From: Histoplasma ohiense | Lineage: Eukaryota; Ascomycota; Eurotiomycetes; Onygenales; Ajellomycetaceae | NCBI GenBank assembly: GCA_017607445.1 | Contig: JAEVHH010000003.1 | Location: 1 to 64,000 of the forward strand | Reading direction: 5' to 3' | DNA: 64,000 bases | Shown: one piece after another, positions 1 through 12,793 of the stretch | Numbering within the stretch: position 1 is the stretch's first letter | Layout of the letters: every line of letters starts with the position of its first letter | Program-made: the position numbers and the translations under genes | The notes under the pieces: generated by a model | What the model was told of the DNA's origin: nothing | The model's database searches: none | The model's input: only the letters and a program-made list of their open reading frames with translations

Positions 1-129
1 AACCCTAACCCTAACCCTAACCCTAACCCTAACCCTAACCCTAACCCTAACCCTAACCCTAACCCTAACCCTAACCCTAACCTAACCCTAACCTAACCTA
101 ACCCTAACCCTAACCCTAACCCTAACCCT
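1..129. repeat. Telomere, (CCCTAA)n
   Basis: About 21 head-to-tail copies of CCCTAA, a few shortened to CCTAA around 80-105. The C-rich strand reads 5' to 3' inward from base 1, so this is a left chromosome end carrying the canonical TTAGGG repeat of filamentous fungi. The array is short, as is usual in ascomycetes, or is cut by the assembly. Confidence 0.98.
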
Positions 130-1255
130 AATTTTCATTTATACTTTAATTTTTATTTTAATTTTTATTTTTATTTTTATTTTTATTTTTATTCATACTT
201 TCATTTTTATTTTTATTTTTATTACTTTCATTTTCATTTTTATTTCTATTTTCAATTTTAATTTTATTTTCATTTTTATTTTTATTTTTTCTTTTACTCT
301 TATTTATATTTTCATTTTCACTCTAATTTTTATTTTAATTTTTATTTTTATTTTTAATTTTACTTTTATTTTTAATTGTACTTTTATTTTTATTCTTATT
401 TTCATTTTCATTTTCACTCTAATTTTTACTTTAATTTTTATTTTTATTTTCATTTTCATTTTTTCTTTATTACTTCAATTTTTATTTTTATTTCTATTTT
501 CATTCACTTTTACTTTCAATTCTAACTTTAATTTTTACTTTTATTTTCATTTTCATTTTTTCTTTATTACTTCAATTTTTATTTTTATTTTTATTTTCAT
601 TTTTATTTTCACACTAATTTTTATTTTAATTTTAATTTTTATTTTTATTTTTATTTTAATTCATACTCTAATTTTCATTTTTATTCTTATTTTTATTTTA
701 ATTCATACTCTAATTTTCATTTTTATTCTTATTTTTATTTTCATTTCTATTCTTATTTTTATTTTTATTTTTACTCTAATTTTTACTTTAATTTTTATTT
801 TTATTTTTATTAATTTTTATTAATTTTTACTTTTACTCTTATTTTCATTTTCATTTTTACTTTAATTTTTAATTTTTATTTTTAATTTTAATTTTAATTT
901 TATTTTCATTTTTAATTTTATTCTTATTTTTACTTTTATTTTCATTTTCATTTTCATTTTAAATTTTAAAATTTTTATTTTCATTTTTACTTTAATTCTT
1001 ATTTTAATTTTTATTTTTATTTTTATTTTTATTTTCATTTTTATTTTTATTTTTATTTTTATTTTTATTCTCATTTTCATTTTCATTTTTACTCTAATTT
1101 TTAATTTTTATTTTTATTTTTAATTTTATTTTCATTTTCATTTTTAATTTTATTTTTATTTTTACTTTTATTTTCATTTTTATTCTCAATCTCACTCTTA
1201 TTTTTATTTTTATTTTATTTTCATTTTTATTTTTATTATAATTTTTATTTTTTAT
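130..1255. repeat. T-rich degenerate hexamer array next to telomere
   Basis: More than 1.1 kb built almost only of the hexamers TTTTTA, TTTTCA, TTCTTA, TTTTAA, CTTTAA and CTCTAA. The six-base period opens a meaningless Lys-Ile-Lys-Met frame on the minus strand (862-1086). Some units (CTCTAA, CTTTAA) differ from telomeric CCCTAA only by C-to-T changes, but the common TTTTTA also needs an A-to-T change, so descent from telomere repeats is only a hypothesis. A similar short block recurs at 17249-17332. Confidence 0.85.
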
Positions 1256-1263
1256 AAACAGTG

Positions 1264-1285
1264 ATTAGAGTTAGAGTTAGAGTTA
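1264..1285. repeat. Short TTAGAG repeat, inverted to the telomere
   Basis: Three to four tandem TTAGAG units, a one-base variant of TTAGGG, in the opposite orientation to the terminal array. They lie directly beside the insertion site of gypsy element A. Confidence 0.6.
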
Positions 1286-1289
1286 AATC

Positions 1290-1822
1290 TGTAACAGATG
1301 TACTTCGATTAACAATCTAACACTATTCTAATACAGATTATGAATTGATTAAGGAAAGAAAGAGAAAAGAAATCAGAAGAAAAGATTGTACAAAGAGAGT
1401 TCTTATAGAGAAAAGTTCAGAGCAGAAGAATATCAGAAGCTGCTTCACAGTAGAGTGTGAAGTGAAAGAATATTAAAAGATACACATAAGAATTGTTAGA
1501 AACTACATAAATGTGAAGTGTGAGATGAAGGAATTATTGAAAGCTACATGAAAGAATCATTAGAGACTATACAAGTGTGGAACACAGAGTGAAAGAACAT
1601 TAGAAGCTACACAGAAGAATTGTTAGAGACTATACAAGTATAGAGCACAGAACAGAAGAATGTTAAGAGCTACACAGAAGAATTGTTAGAAACTATACAA
1701 GTGCAGAGCATGAAGTAGAAGAATATCAAGAGTTACACAAGATCACAACAGTCAGAAATAAGTGAATGCAGAAGAGAAGTTGATTGTATAAGTTAATTAC
1801 TAACAGATACTAACTCATCACA
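1290..1822 (-). repeat. LTR of element A (3' LTR in coding sense)
   Basis: 533 bp, inverted termini TG...CA, aligned end to end with 6837-7369. It contains about five imperfect tandem 63-bp units of the type AGAATTGTTAGAGACTACAC. It retains a CpG near its outer end. Confidence 0.93.
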
Positions 1823-4800
1823 TTATCTCTCTCTATCAGAGTGAGTGAGAACTCATAGATGTTGAGAGTGGTGATGTTCTTCAAGACAGACACAGATTCT
1901 CAGATCAGATGATCATATTCTACTCATTTGACAAAGTATTCACAGCAGTGATAGTTGATTCTATTGTCAAGAATTGTTTTAATTTCTCACTTGAGTTTGT
2001 TGTCTTCTTCTACAATGATGAGTGACTGTCAATCAGAGGTTCTCTGTGAGGGGAATGGATTCTCAGCCATGGATCAGAGCAGATTTGTATGAAAGACATC
2101 ATGAATGTCAGATGAGATGTTGAGTTGATAATTATATATATCTAGCACTTTCTTCACTGTATACTTGATGTGGTGGTAATCTAATATATACAAGAGATGA
2201 TCTGTTCTTATATTCTTGAGATTCAGTCAGACTTTGTCTTCTACATAATATCAAGTCACAGAACTTCTTCTGATGTTTATTTGATTTTTATAATCTTGCT
2301 GAATGCTGATCATTGAAGCTTCTGCTCATTTATAGACTTTCTTCAACTTGCTTATGATATTCTCTGCTGTCTGTATAAGGCTTTGGATGTACATGATTTC
2401 TCAGAGAGTCTCAGAGAAGTTCAGAATCTCTAAGTTGTATTCATGTGGAAGAAAGAATGAGCTGATGTCTGTTGTGACAGAATCTCAATCATTAATCATA
2501 ATCTCAGCATGTGGCAGCAGATTGCTTCAGTTGTTTTGTATGTAATTGCAGAACTTACAGAGAATGTTCTTTATCATTTGTATCATTCTCTCAGTAGCTT
2601 CATCAGTCTCTGAGTGATACACTGTTGATAACTTTCATTCAATTCTTAGTAATTGGCATACATGAGCTCAGAGTGTGCTGACAAATTGACTGTCTCTATC
2701 TGATACAATGAATGAAGACAGACTGTGTATACAATAGAATGAGCTTCTGACAAAGACATCTGCAACTACTTCAGCATTTATCTTGTCACAGAGCTGTAGT
2801 ATTACACTCTTGCTGAGTTGATTGACAATGACTAGAATGTTTGTAGAATCTTCACTTTTGAATAAGAAAACTGTAAAATCAATAGCTATATCATATCAAG
2901 TTCAGTTGAGAATAGATAGAAGCTTCAGCATCTCTTTTCAGCATTCACATCATACTGTCACTGAGCTGCAGTGATCACAGTTGTGTATGAATTGATGTAT
3001 ATCTTTTGACATATCTGATCAGTAGAATTTTCAGATGACAATGTTGTACATGATTTCACATTCTGAATACTCAGTCATCAGCAAGTCATGAATTTCTTGC
3101 ATGATTCATATTCATAGAGATTCTGAATCAGAGATTCATTGTCTATCTCAAAAGCATAAGCAGTTGTTATCATTGATTGAATATGCTGAGATATCCATTC
3201 TTGAGTATATGTCTGTGGGGAATCAAAATGCTTTACTTTGTATGACTTCAGCAGCTTGCTGTCAGAATTCATCTGCTTCTGCTGCTAGTCTTCATTGTTC
3301 TTCAAGCAAGAGTTCTTGAGCTCAGAACTGATTGATATGTACACAGAGTTCATCTGATTGTATAGAACTTTCTATAATTGCAGAGTTGATTAACTGATAC
3401 TCTCAGTGTTTCCATCTGTCATTCAAATCATCAGATGGTATATCTTGTTCTTGATGAGACAGAGCATTCACAAGAGTGTTCTCTACTTCAGATTGATAAT
3501 AAATTGTGAATGAAAAACAGCTAAGAAACAATGATCAATGCATATATCTTTCAGTGAGCTTACAAATGATTGTGAAGTACTATAAGTTCTTATGATCAGT
3601 AACAATCTCAAACTTTTCAACACTCATAAGTTCAGACTCTTATTCTTCAAAGCATTGTATAATCACTAGAAGCTTCTTGTTGTAGATCTTGTAGTTGCAT
3701 TCAGCAGATGACATCTTTTTCAAGATGAAGACACAGAATTGTAGAACATCTTTGTTATTATATTGCATCAGTGTCTCATTTACTATATAATCTGAGACAT
3801 CTATTTCAAGAATTGTATGCTTATTCAGATTGAATGATTGTAGCATTAGAGTGTTTGTGAATATACACTTCAGCTTTTTGAATGCTGTGTTCACTTCATC
3901 AGTTCATTGAAATACAGTGTCTTTCTGAGTCAGATCTGTCAGTGATCATACAATGTCAGAGAAGTCTTTGATAAATCTTCAGTAGAAGTTGATGAATTCT
4001 ATAAAGCTTCTAGTTTCTTTTACTGAGACTGATATCTCTCAGTTGAGAATTGCTTCCATCTTCTTAGAATCCATATGTACACCTTTTTCAGCTTCAATGA
4101 TGAATTCTAGATAGGTTGTAGACTTGATCTCAAAGTCACATTTGTCAATGTCCACTTATAGTTCAGCTTTTTGTAGATGGTCAAGCACTTATTGTACATG
4201 CTTGCAGTGCTCAGTGAGCAGTTCATCAGTGAAGATCAGAATATCATTCATGTATACTGAGATGATCTCATCAAGCAGATCTTGTAGAGCTCAGTTAATG
4301 TATTTCTGAAATGTGCTCAGAGCATTCACTAATCCAAAGAGGATCACTGTTCATTCATATAATTCATAATGTGTACAAAAAGTGGTTAGCCATTTGTCAT
4401 CTTCATTAATCCTTATCTTATAGAAGGCTGCAGAGATGTCAAGCTTCATAAATCATTTTGTTTTTTCTATTCATTCAAGTGTTTTGTTGATGAGTGAAAG
4501 AGAGTATCAGTTCTTCTGTGTAATCTTATTGAGTTCTCAGTAGTCAACACAGAATCATAAGTCTTCTTCTGATTTCTTTGTGAACAGTATGAGTGCTGCA
4601 GTGAGTGAGTTGCTAACACAAATGAAGTCTTTGTTCAGTAATTCATTGAGTGTTTTTTGTAGAATGAGGAGCTTGTTATGTGATATACTGTAGAGAGAAT
4701 CTCAGAGCAGTTGCAGATTCTTATCATCTTTCTTGATAAGCTTGATTATATGATCTATATCAGATTCTCAGTGAGAGGGAAGCTTTTCAGCTTCTTTCTC

Positions 4801-6455
4801 ATCAAATATATCTGTGAAGTCTTTGTACAATTCAGATAGTTTCTTGTGTGGTTTCTTGAGATTTTTGAGTTCTAACTTTTCTAACACTTTTTTGATATCT
4901 GTCATACTAGCAGTAAACACTTGAATGTTCTTCTTCTCATGCATTTGACAGATTAGTAGTTTGTACACTTCTGCTGATATCTGAGTGAGATCAGCAGTTC
5001 TATTGACATCCTTCTCATAAACACAATCATCTTCTGAGAAAATAAGACAGTAATTGCATGCATTCAACAAGGTTTCAAATTCTGTGAGTCATGATAGGCT
5101 GAGCATTAGATCATACTCAAGATCTTGTATTTTGTATATATATACATTCTTTTTCTCATGTTCTTCTATGTCAATGTTAAATCTTATCATATTGTAGAAG
5201 GCTGATCCTCTGAGGTCATCAAATACACTGAGCTTATGCAGCTTGAGAAAGAAGATACACTGAAGCTTATGCTTCTCAATCAGCTGAGTATCTATAAGAG
5301 TATAATGAAGAAAACCACTGTCTATCATTGCTCATACATTGACTAGACTATTTACAATGACAGAGATCATGATTGCATCTGCTTGTATCTTCTACTTGAA
5401 TCTTCAGCTAGCTTTCTGCTTCTTGAGCTTTCATCTGTATTTTAGAGTGAGAGCTCATCTTTTCTCTGTTCTTGTCTATCCACAGACAACACAGCATTTA
5501 CATGTGTGGGAGGTTTACTCAGAGTGATTACATTCAGACATTGATTCATGAAGTGCTCTGACTTGTCACAGTGTATGCAGACTTCTCTGACAATTCAGTC
5601 AGCAGTGTTCTTCTCTGAGACATTGAGAATTCTCAGATGACTTGTGTTTACATGTGAGACTCAGTTCATTGATTCTGATTCAGAGGTGGAGAGCACTGCA
5701 GAGCAGTTCAGAGCATATGTATTTATTCAGTAGAATTCTCTGCAATTTTGAAGCATGTGAAACTGAGACAGATTGTTGTTCAACAGACAAAGATCAGTGC
5801 AGAATTCACTGTATATTGAGAGCTTCAGATGCTCTATACTTTGATTATGCAGTTGAAAGTTCAAGTTCTTGAACAATATATTGATTTTGATAGCATCATC
5901 TCAGTCTTGCTCATCTGCTTCTAGAAGTTTGTAATTGAATTTAGAAAAATAAGTTGTCAACACAATATTCATCTGATGAGTCTGATTTAGCCAGTTCAAC
6001 ATCTTGGCTTGAAGTATAGAATCAAGAAAGAGAGAGTTGAGTTGTTGAAAGACTAGCTCTGACATATGCTGATGATTCTGACAATGACTTATTCAGAGTT
6101 GGAATTTTGCTAATATGTTGCCATTCAATCTGCTATGAATATACCATGCTTGATTGAATAGTGAGTCTATTGCTCATTCATCAATGTTCAATTTGACATT
6201 CACTTTTGACTTTCACATGAGGTAGAGTGCTAGATCTCTCTCATATTTGTCAAGGATTGAGAGCTTCTCTCTTGAGAACTTTTTGTGAGATGTGAGTGTA
6301 GAAGAAATAGTGAACACAGAAGTGTTCATCTCAGTAAGTCATCATTGCAATTCAGTCATCTGTAGCATCTGCTGCTGAAGAATGCTTCATAGATCTAAGT
6401 TATCATCCACCATGTTCAGATGCAGTGGATGTTTGTAGAATTGTTCATAGTTCAT
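1823..6455 (-). pseudogene. gag-pol remnant of element A
   Basis: Read on the minus strand, Gag starts at the ATG at 6453-6455 and the remnant runs to the LTR. Visible blocks are a Gag segment rich in Gln and Leu, a protease with an I-D-S-G active-site block near 5320, RT around 4200-4600 where the catalytic box reads YMND rather than YxDD, RNase H near 3700-3860, and the integrase and chromodomain region between about 3500 and 1850. Stops are mostly TGA where other copies keep CGA or TGG. The RT substitution and the stops make it inactive. Confidence 0.88.
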
Positions 6456-6836
6456 TTTGATGTCTAAGAATATGTAATAATAATATAAAAAAAAGAAAAG
6501 AAATACTTGTAGACACTCAGTTCTCTTGCAGACACTATTTGCAGTGTTGCAGTGCTAAGTTTGATCAAGCTTCTTTGTGAATGCTATTCACAGTGTTACA
6601 ATTCATAGACACTCAGGCCTTATAGAACACAATCAATTGTGTTTCAGACACTTAGACATGATGATCTATATAACTAATGATAGAGACACTCAGATTCACA
6701 AGAGGTCTCTTGTAATGACTAGACACTCAGATCTATAAACAACACACTCAGATATAAGAACTGATAACAATGCATTCAGATGTAAGAACTAATAACAAAA
6801 CACTCAGATCTTAAACACAGAAGAATCAATTTGTAA

Positions 6837-7369
6837 TGTAATAGATATACTTCAATTAATGATCTAGCACTATTCTAATACAGATTACAAATTGATTAAG
6901 AAAAGAAAGAGAAAAAAAATCAGAAGAAAAGATCATACAAAGAGAGTTCTTATAGAGAAGAGTTCAGAGTGGAAGAATATCAGAAGCCACTCCACAGTGG
7001 AGTGCAGAGTGGAAGAACATTAAGAGATACACATAAGAATTGTTAGAAACTATATGAGTGTGGAGCATGGGGTGAGAGAATCATTGAGAGCTACACAGAA
7101 GAATCATTAGAGACTACACAAGTGTGAAACACAGAGTGGAAGAATATTAGAAACTACACAGAAGAATTATTAGAGACTACACAAGTGCAGAGCACAGAGT
7201 GGAAGAACATTAAGAGCTATACAGAAGAATTGTTAGAAACTACATGAGTGCAGAGCACAGAGTGGAAGAACATTGAGGGTTATGCAAGATCACAACAGTC
7301 AGAAATGAGTGGGTGCAGAAGAGGAGTTGATTGTGTAAGTTAATTACTAATGAATACTAACCCGTCACA
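6837..7369 (-). repeat. LTR of element A (5' LTR in coding sense)
   Basis: 533 bp, the same ends and internal 63-bp units as 1290-1822. Differences between the two LTRs are nearly all transitions, so they cannot be used as a simple insertion clock. Confidence 0.93.
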
Positions 7370-7374
7370 AAATC

Positions 7375-7988
7375 TTCAAAAAAAAACAAATTCTTTTTGT
7401 TTCACTGTATATAATTTCTAGCAATCAAAGAATTCATCAATTCTATCTCATTAAGTAATTGATAACATTATATATATATAGACTGACTTTGTGATTATAT
7501 ATAAAACTGAGACTAAATATAAGATAAGATAGTTTTGTTAATAGAATATAGTTGTTTTGAAGAAGAATTGATATTTTCATTTTAGAAGTTATTATTATTA
7601 TTATTATTCTTTCATTATATTTGTATATAAACAGTGTTTATGATATCATCTCAGAAGTAAATTGATGCTGTATTTATTTCTTTTATAAAGTGAATAAATT
7701 CTTCTGATTCTGCTATTTTAATTTTGATGTCTCTGATTTAATATTGTTATAATAATACTTTTCAATTAATTAAAGAGTTAACTGTTTTTAATTATAAAAG
7801 ATGTAGATAAACATTTTCATCTGTTAGATTAATAAAATAAAAGCTAAATTTGTTTTCTCAAATTTCATCTAACTCATCATTGACTCTATAGATAGCATTA
7901 ATGATGTCATATCAATATTCACATTATTCATCAGAATATTGTATTTAAAATAGTGATTCAATCTGTTTTCATTCTTTAGAAGTAGTGT
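7375..7988. repeat. AT-rich gap with dispersed-repeat and LINE-tail debris
   Basis: 7375-7480 matches, in reverse complement, the stretch at about 41545-41655, so it is part of a dispersed repeat. A (TTA)n run at about 7587-7608, followed by sequence resembling the 3' end of the LINE at 7989, suggests a second, older minus-strand LINE fragment. 7976-7988 is the target duplication of that LINE. No gene seen. Confidence 0.5.
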
Positions 7989-8650
7989 TATTATTATTAT
8001 TATTATTCTTTAATTATAGATGTATACAGTCAGTGACTATGATATCTATCTGAAATACTTCAGAATTTTTCAAATCAAAAATATTCTAATATACAAAAAC
8101 AATTTGACACATGCATTAACAGAATTCCAGCCCAGAATCAAACAACTATTCAAACTATTCAATTCATAAATAAAATCAAAAGAATGTCAATGGGTTAGCA
8201 CAATTCAACTTCAAAACAAAGGAAATAAATATTATAAAAGACAGCAGCTATTAAAAATCAACAGAAAAGAAAAAACATTTGCAATGACTTTATCAACAAA
8301 TAATAAAGCAAACTGCTTGAAACAAATGAAAATTAACAATAAACAAAGTTAAAGAAAAGATCAAAGTAAAATAAATAAGAATAACTGATCTAAATATCAT
8401 CAAATAACACTATTCAAACAAGCTTTTGTAGCAACATTTGACTCATTTAAATATTCAATTAAAAACATATTTTCAGCTTTTGTATTGAATAGCAAATTCA
8501 AACTTAACTGATTCAGTTGATATTTCTCTCTCAGTCTCAATCTTAGTTCTGAATACTTTGTACAAAGTAACAGAAGATGCTCTGGATTTTCATATAACTG
8601 ACAATCTGAACACAGATCATTTAAATCATCTTTAAACTTTGCTAAATATA
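7989..8650 (-). mobile_element. 5'-truncated LINE (non-LTR) fragment with (TAA)n tail
   Basis: A 662-bp insertion flanked by a perfect 13-bp duplication, TTAGAAGTAGTGT, at 7976-7988 and 8651-8663. On the minus strand it runs from a Cys-containing C-terminal domain into a 3' UTR and ends in a (TAA)n tail at 7989-8010. It is the same family as the insertions at 27429-28464 and 38503-39213, which also end in (TAA)n. Short 5'-truncated copies with long variable duplications are typical of target-primed reverse transcription. Confidence 0.88.
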
Positions 8651-8663
8651 TTAGAAGTAGTGT

Positions 8664-9092
8664 AAATATGAGAGATATAATTGAAATCTGCTTCAGAATT
8701 GACTAGACATTGAATCAGCTAAAAATTATTAGAGATATTAGTTGAATAATAATGTATATATGAAATCTGTCATCTAGTCATTTCTCATCATTTCAAGTCT
8801 TGATGATATGAGCTATCATAGATGTGGATTTCAGTTTGTTGATGATTTGAATTTTTTTTTTTTTATTACAATTCTTAAATGAATGATCTGCTTCTTCACA
8901 GAATAGACAAAGATTATTATTCAGACAGTATTGATATTCTTATATAATAAGCTTTTCAGCTGAAGTTAGATTCTGTTGAGTCTTTGAAAAAAAAGTTATT
9001 AGAAAATTGCTTGATTCTGTGTTTGTTATCATTCTTCTGATATCTATTTTATAAAGTGAATTTTTATTTATTATTACTTCTTCTAGTAGCTC
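8664..9092 (-). pseudogene. Gag zinc-knuckle fragment of another gypsy family
   Basis: On the minus strand, 8868-8909 reads C-x2-C-x4-H-x4-C (residues CLFCEEADHSFKNC). It is preceded by an L-T-S-A-E-K block near 8960, the usual run into a Gag zinc knuckle. This differs from the knuckle of elements A-D (CIHCDKSEHFVNQC). No LTRs or pol are seen around it, so it is an orphan Gag piece. Confidence 0.65.
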
Positions 9093-9172
9093 TGGTGGCC
9101 GAATGGGTAATGTGATCATCAGATAGCATCTTGGCATGGAGATTCAAGATTCATGAGTTTGAAATCCACAGA
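9092..9172 (+). pseudogene. tRNA-like sequence (tRNA pseudogene or SINE head)
   Basis: TGGCCGAATGG at 9096-9106 fits the internal A box, and GTTTGAAATCC at 9157-9167 resembles a B box with one CpG-to-TpG change and one extra base, at about 50-bp spacing. The outer ends CTCTG and CAGAG can pair. No clean cloverleaf was derived, so this is a decayed tRNA or a tRNA-derived SINE head. Confidence 0.4.
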
Positions 9173-9358
9173 GAACAACATTACATTCAGAGTCAACTTC
9201 TCAGCTTCTAAAATAATGAGATGTGAATTTGTCAAGTAGATATTTTCAGATGAATCTACTATCTGATTTAATTTATTGTTTCTGAGTTGAAAATCTGTAT
9301 TGTATGTATCAAATTCTGTCTTTCATTAATTTTTCTATATTCTTGTTATATTCTTGAT
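9173..9358. other. AT-rich gap and left half of hAT target repeat
   Basis: No gene seen. The last 20 or so bases (TTGTTATATTCTTGAT) match the sequence at about 49088-49104, which continues into the repeat found on the other side of the hAT element. 9351-9358 is the left target duplication TTCTTGAT. Confidence 0.6.
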
Positions 9359-9779
9359 TAGGCTGGCCGGTGGGACCATGAATTTCACATTTAGTTTGAT
9401 TTGGTTTGGTCCCAGTCCATTTCTTGGCGTGATTTCCAGTGGGACCAGAATCAGAATGGGAGTGTAAAGGGACCAAAATTTTCAGAAATGAAGTGTAAAA
9501 GAACCAGATTTAGATCTAACATGACTATTATGAGATCAACAAAATTTATTATTCCATGCAAAGTGACTGACTATGAAAAATAAGAACATGATCTGGGACT
9601 GATCATGATTTTAGCTCAAGTTTGGTTCTGTTCTGATGATTATGTAATACATGACAATTGGTAATGATTATTGGTAACACTCACAATACATGACAATTGG
9701 TAATGATTATTGATAATGCTCACAAGCTCATTAATACTATATACAATCACACTCAATTTTTTCCTCCACTATATCATTG

Positions 9780-11960
9780 AAAGAGAATTCTGTCACAATA
9801 GAATTCTTATCAACAATTTCTTTTTCTTTTCCATGCTTAATTATCATCAATTTCTTTACAGTTTCTCCTTGCAATTGATCATGACAATAGTGACAAATAT
9901 CTCAACTTGAGTTAAACTTTCTCTTCATACCAACTTCTGCCAATGGAATTGTCAGAATATTGTGTGTCATCATTGCCACTGTTGGATACTGACTGCTGAT
10001 CATCCTCCACAGATCTAAAATAGATTTTTCTTTGATATTAACAGAATCATTATATAGATAGTGGTCAAATTCAGTGTTGCAAGAATTTTGTTTGCTCAGA
10101 TTTTCAGCAGCAATCAATGAGTGCAAATTCTTAATCAATAAATATTAGTAACAGATTAATATCAATATTTCAGTGAGTATTATAAAAAACAAAGTTACTA
10201 ATCAAAGAATCATGCTCTATTGACTCTTCAATTTGTGTATTATTCTGTTCATATTGTTGATAGTTGTTGTTGTAGTATGTTCAAGCTATATCAACATAGA
10301 TTTGTTGTTCTTCCACTGTTCAATCCCTGAGAGTATATGCATTGATTTGATGAGAGGGATCAAGTACAGCAGCAACAGTATAGTAATCAGTAAATGATTG
10401 ATTGATTCTTGCATAATACTCTGCAAGTTTGTCTTGAGCTCTTTCAATTGCTGCAGAAATAACTCTATCTCAGAATTGCTCTTCTTGTACACAAGTCATC
10501 TGAGTTTTCAAATGAGTAAATAAACTGTTGTATATTCATCAAGAAGCTTGTATCATTGGTGTTACTGTAATAGACACAGCCTTTGTTGTTTTGTAAAAGA
10601 TAAACAACAGTTCAACAACATATTTTAACTGTGCTTACTCTGTATCAGAAAGTTTCAGAGCATGAATCTTCTCTTGCTCAGAATTCTGAACTCAATGATT
10701 CACAGCATCTTTTAGTTGAAGTGTTTGAACTGTCATCTTATAGATAGAACTCCACTGTGTTTGAATATCTTGTATCATATTAAGAGAAGGAACTGAGCTG
10801 TGTGTGGCTTGAATATCATGGAATTGTTGTTGTTGTTTGGAAGAAGTACTGATTGCATTGGCAATGTGATGAATCTAAAAAAGATAATAAGATAGTTAGC
10901 AAATTGATCAATTTTCACTGAAGCATTATCAAATATCATTATCTTGTGAAGGGTTGATGAGAATGTGATGTGAGTAATAATTTCAACATCATTCTCATCA
11001 AAACAACTGATCAGTTCTGTGTTTTCAGATTCAATATCCAGATCTCTAATCAATGCTTGAACAACAAGCTGAATAATGTGTGCAATACAGAGAATATATT
11101 CATGTTTATCATTTCATCTATACAATATCAGTTTTTGTTTCAGACTCTGTATCATGATCAAGTTGTTTGCTGCATTGTCTGTCATGATTGTGAGAAGATC
11201 TGATGAAATATCTCAGTAATCATTTTTAATGATTGTCATGAGAACATCAGTCATATATTCATCTGTATGACTGCTCTTCAATTGTTCAAAGTCAATCAAT
11301 TTCTCTTTATAATTTCAATCCTCATCAATGAAATAACAAACTGCACTCAAAAAGGATAGATTGTTGATGCTTGTTCATGCATTCACTATCAGTGATATCT
11401 TCTGTTGTTTCTTCAACAGAAGTTCAAGTTGTCACATATCATTGTTGTAATGTGTATCAAGGAAAGAGTGGAGACTGAATTGATGAGAAATTTGAATATG
11501 TGAATTAAGCATTTGAAGTAAAGTTCAAAATTCCGAGTTTTCAACAGCATACAGTGGAAGATTCAAGAATATACATAGATGTAGAAGTTGTTCTTGAAAG
11601 TTGTCTGATGAAAGAGTTGAAATTGAAAGATTGATATCAGTTCATTGTCATTTTTGCATGTTTTCCTGCAAAATAGTACATAAGTGTTATCAAATATTGT
11701 TATCATTAATGAGAGTAGATGATATAAGTATCAGTTCATGAAGAATATTCTGATGTTTTTCTCTAAGCTGTAGACAATCAGCAGATTTCAAATGTTGTGT
11801 GATTTCTTCTGATTCATGTCCACTTCAGAATGGATGTTTTTGTATGAAGTTGCAATGATTACAGCAGAGAAATGACTCTTCAGTGATCTTCACAGTAACT
11901 TGTTGAAAGTTTTTCCATAGATCTTCTCATTGTCTATACTGGCTTTTTTATAGATTGTGT
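9780..11960 (-). pseudogene. hAT transposase remnant
   Basis: Minus strand, N to C. A C-x2-C...H-x4-H BED-like zinc finger lies at about 11800-11880 (CCNHC, then SGHESEEITQH). The catalytic RNase H-fold region follows at about 11030-11600, with recognisable blocks such as QQKISLIVNA, TSINNLSFL and IMTDNAANN and the CIAHIIQLVVQ helix that follows. The C-terminal dimerisation region is at about 9830-10040 (LDLWRMISSQYPTVAMM, ILTIPLAEVGMKRKF, then DICHY). In-frame TGA and TAG codons break it in several places, usually where Trp, Arg or Gln is expected. Such transposases bind the terminal and subterminal repeats and cut and paste the element. It is not functional as it stands. Confidence 0.9.
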
Positions 11961-12793
11961 TGTTTTTCATCACCAAAAAAAAAGAAAGTGTGCATCCATT
12001 AGGCTTGAAAGAGCTCATCTTGTGAGGACTTGTAAACAATATAAATTGTTTGATCCACTCTTATTTCTATAAGATCTTGAACCTTCATTAAAGAAGGTGA
12101 TGAATTCTCTGATTCAGCAATTACTGAAGTTGTTATAATGAATATAAATGATGAGAAATTATGTGTGGAATGAATTCTGAGGATAATAAAGTTAAGAAAT
12201 TTGTTGAGTTTTTTTTTACTCCCTTTTCATTAACCCACTCTAATTGATTAGAACACTAGTAGAATATATTTATAAACAACAACAAAATTATGATAAAATA
12301 GAAAAGAATGATAATTAAAATATTAAAGATATTAAGGTTTATATAAAAAGTTGATTCATTAGATATATTATCTATCTCTAATATATCACAATTCCACAGT
12401 ATGAATTTATCACCTTTCATTGTTTACTGATACTATATGTAAAGTCACACACACCTTACAGTATACATACACATATATATATATATATATATATCATGAG
12501 AATAATATCACTATGATAATATATTCTCACAACAAAGAATTGCATAATGTAAAATATCAAATAAAAAATTTGTAATCTCTGACAGATAATAATACAATTA
12601 ATTTAACAAAAATATTAAAAAACAAATATGTAAAAAAAAAAATTTTTTCTTAGATTATTTTCTCTTCTTCTTCAACTTTCTTCTTCTTCTTCTTCTTCTT
12701 CTTCTTCTTCTTCTCTTTCTCTTTCTCTTTATTCTTCACAATTCAATTCTTCTCTTTCTTCTTCTCCCTCTTCTCCTTCTTCTTATCTGAGGA

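Larger units (their letters stand above)
1290..7369 (-). mobile_element. Ty3/gypsy chromovirus A, full length, decayed
   Basis: A complete LTR retrotransposon on the minus strand. Two 533-bp LTRs (1290-1822 and 6837-7369) start TGTAA and end TCACA, and perfect 5-bp duplications AAATC flank it at 1285-1289 and 7370-7374. Between the LTRs lie fragments of Gag, aspartic protease, reverse transcriptase, RNase H, integrase and a C-terminal chromodomain in gypsy order. A purine-rich tract abuts the LTR at 1823. Many in-frame TGA and TAG codons make it non-autonomous. Confidence 0.93.

Noticed and set aside
862..1086. 74-codon minus-strand frame of Lys-Ile-Lys-Met
   Set aside because: It is produced by the six-base period of the subtelomeric array and has no protein-like complexity.
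12660..12785. CTT/CTC microsatellite as an independent feature
   Set aside because: It is the complement of the Lys/Glu-coding tail of the second hAT gene and reads in frame with it across the nested insertion.
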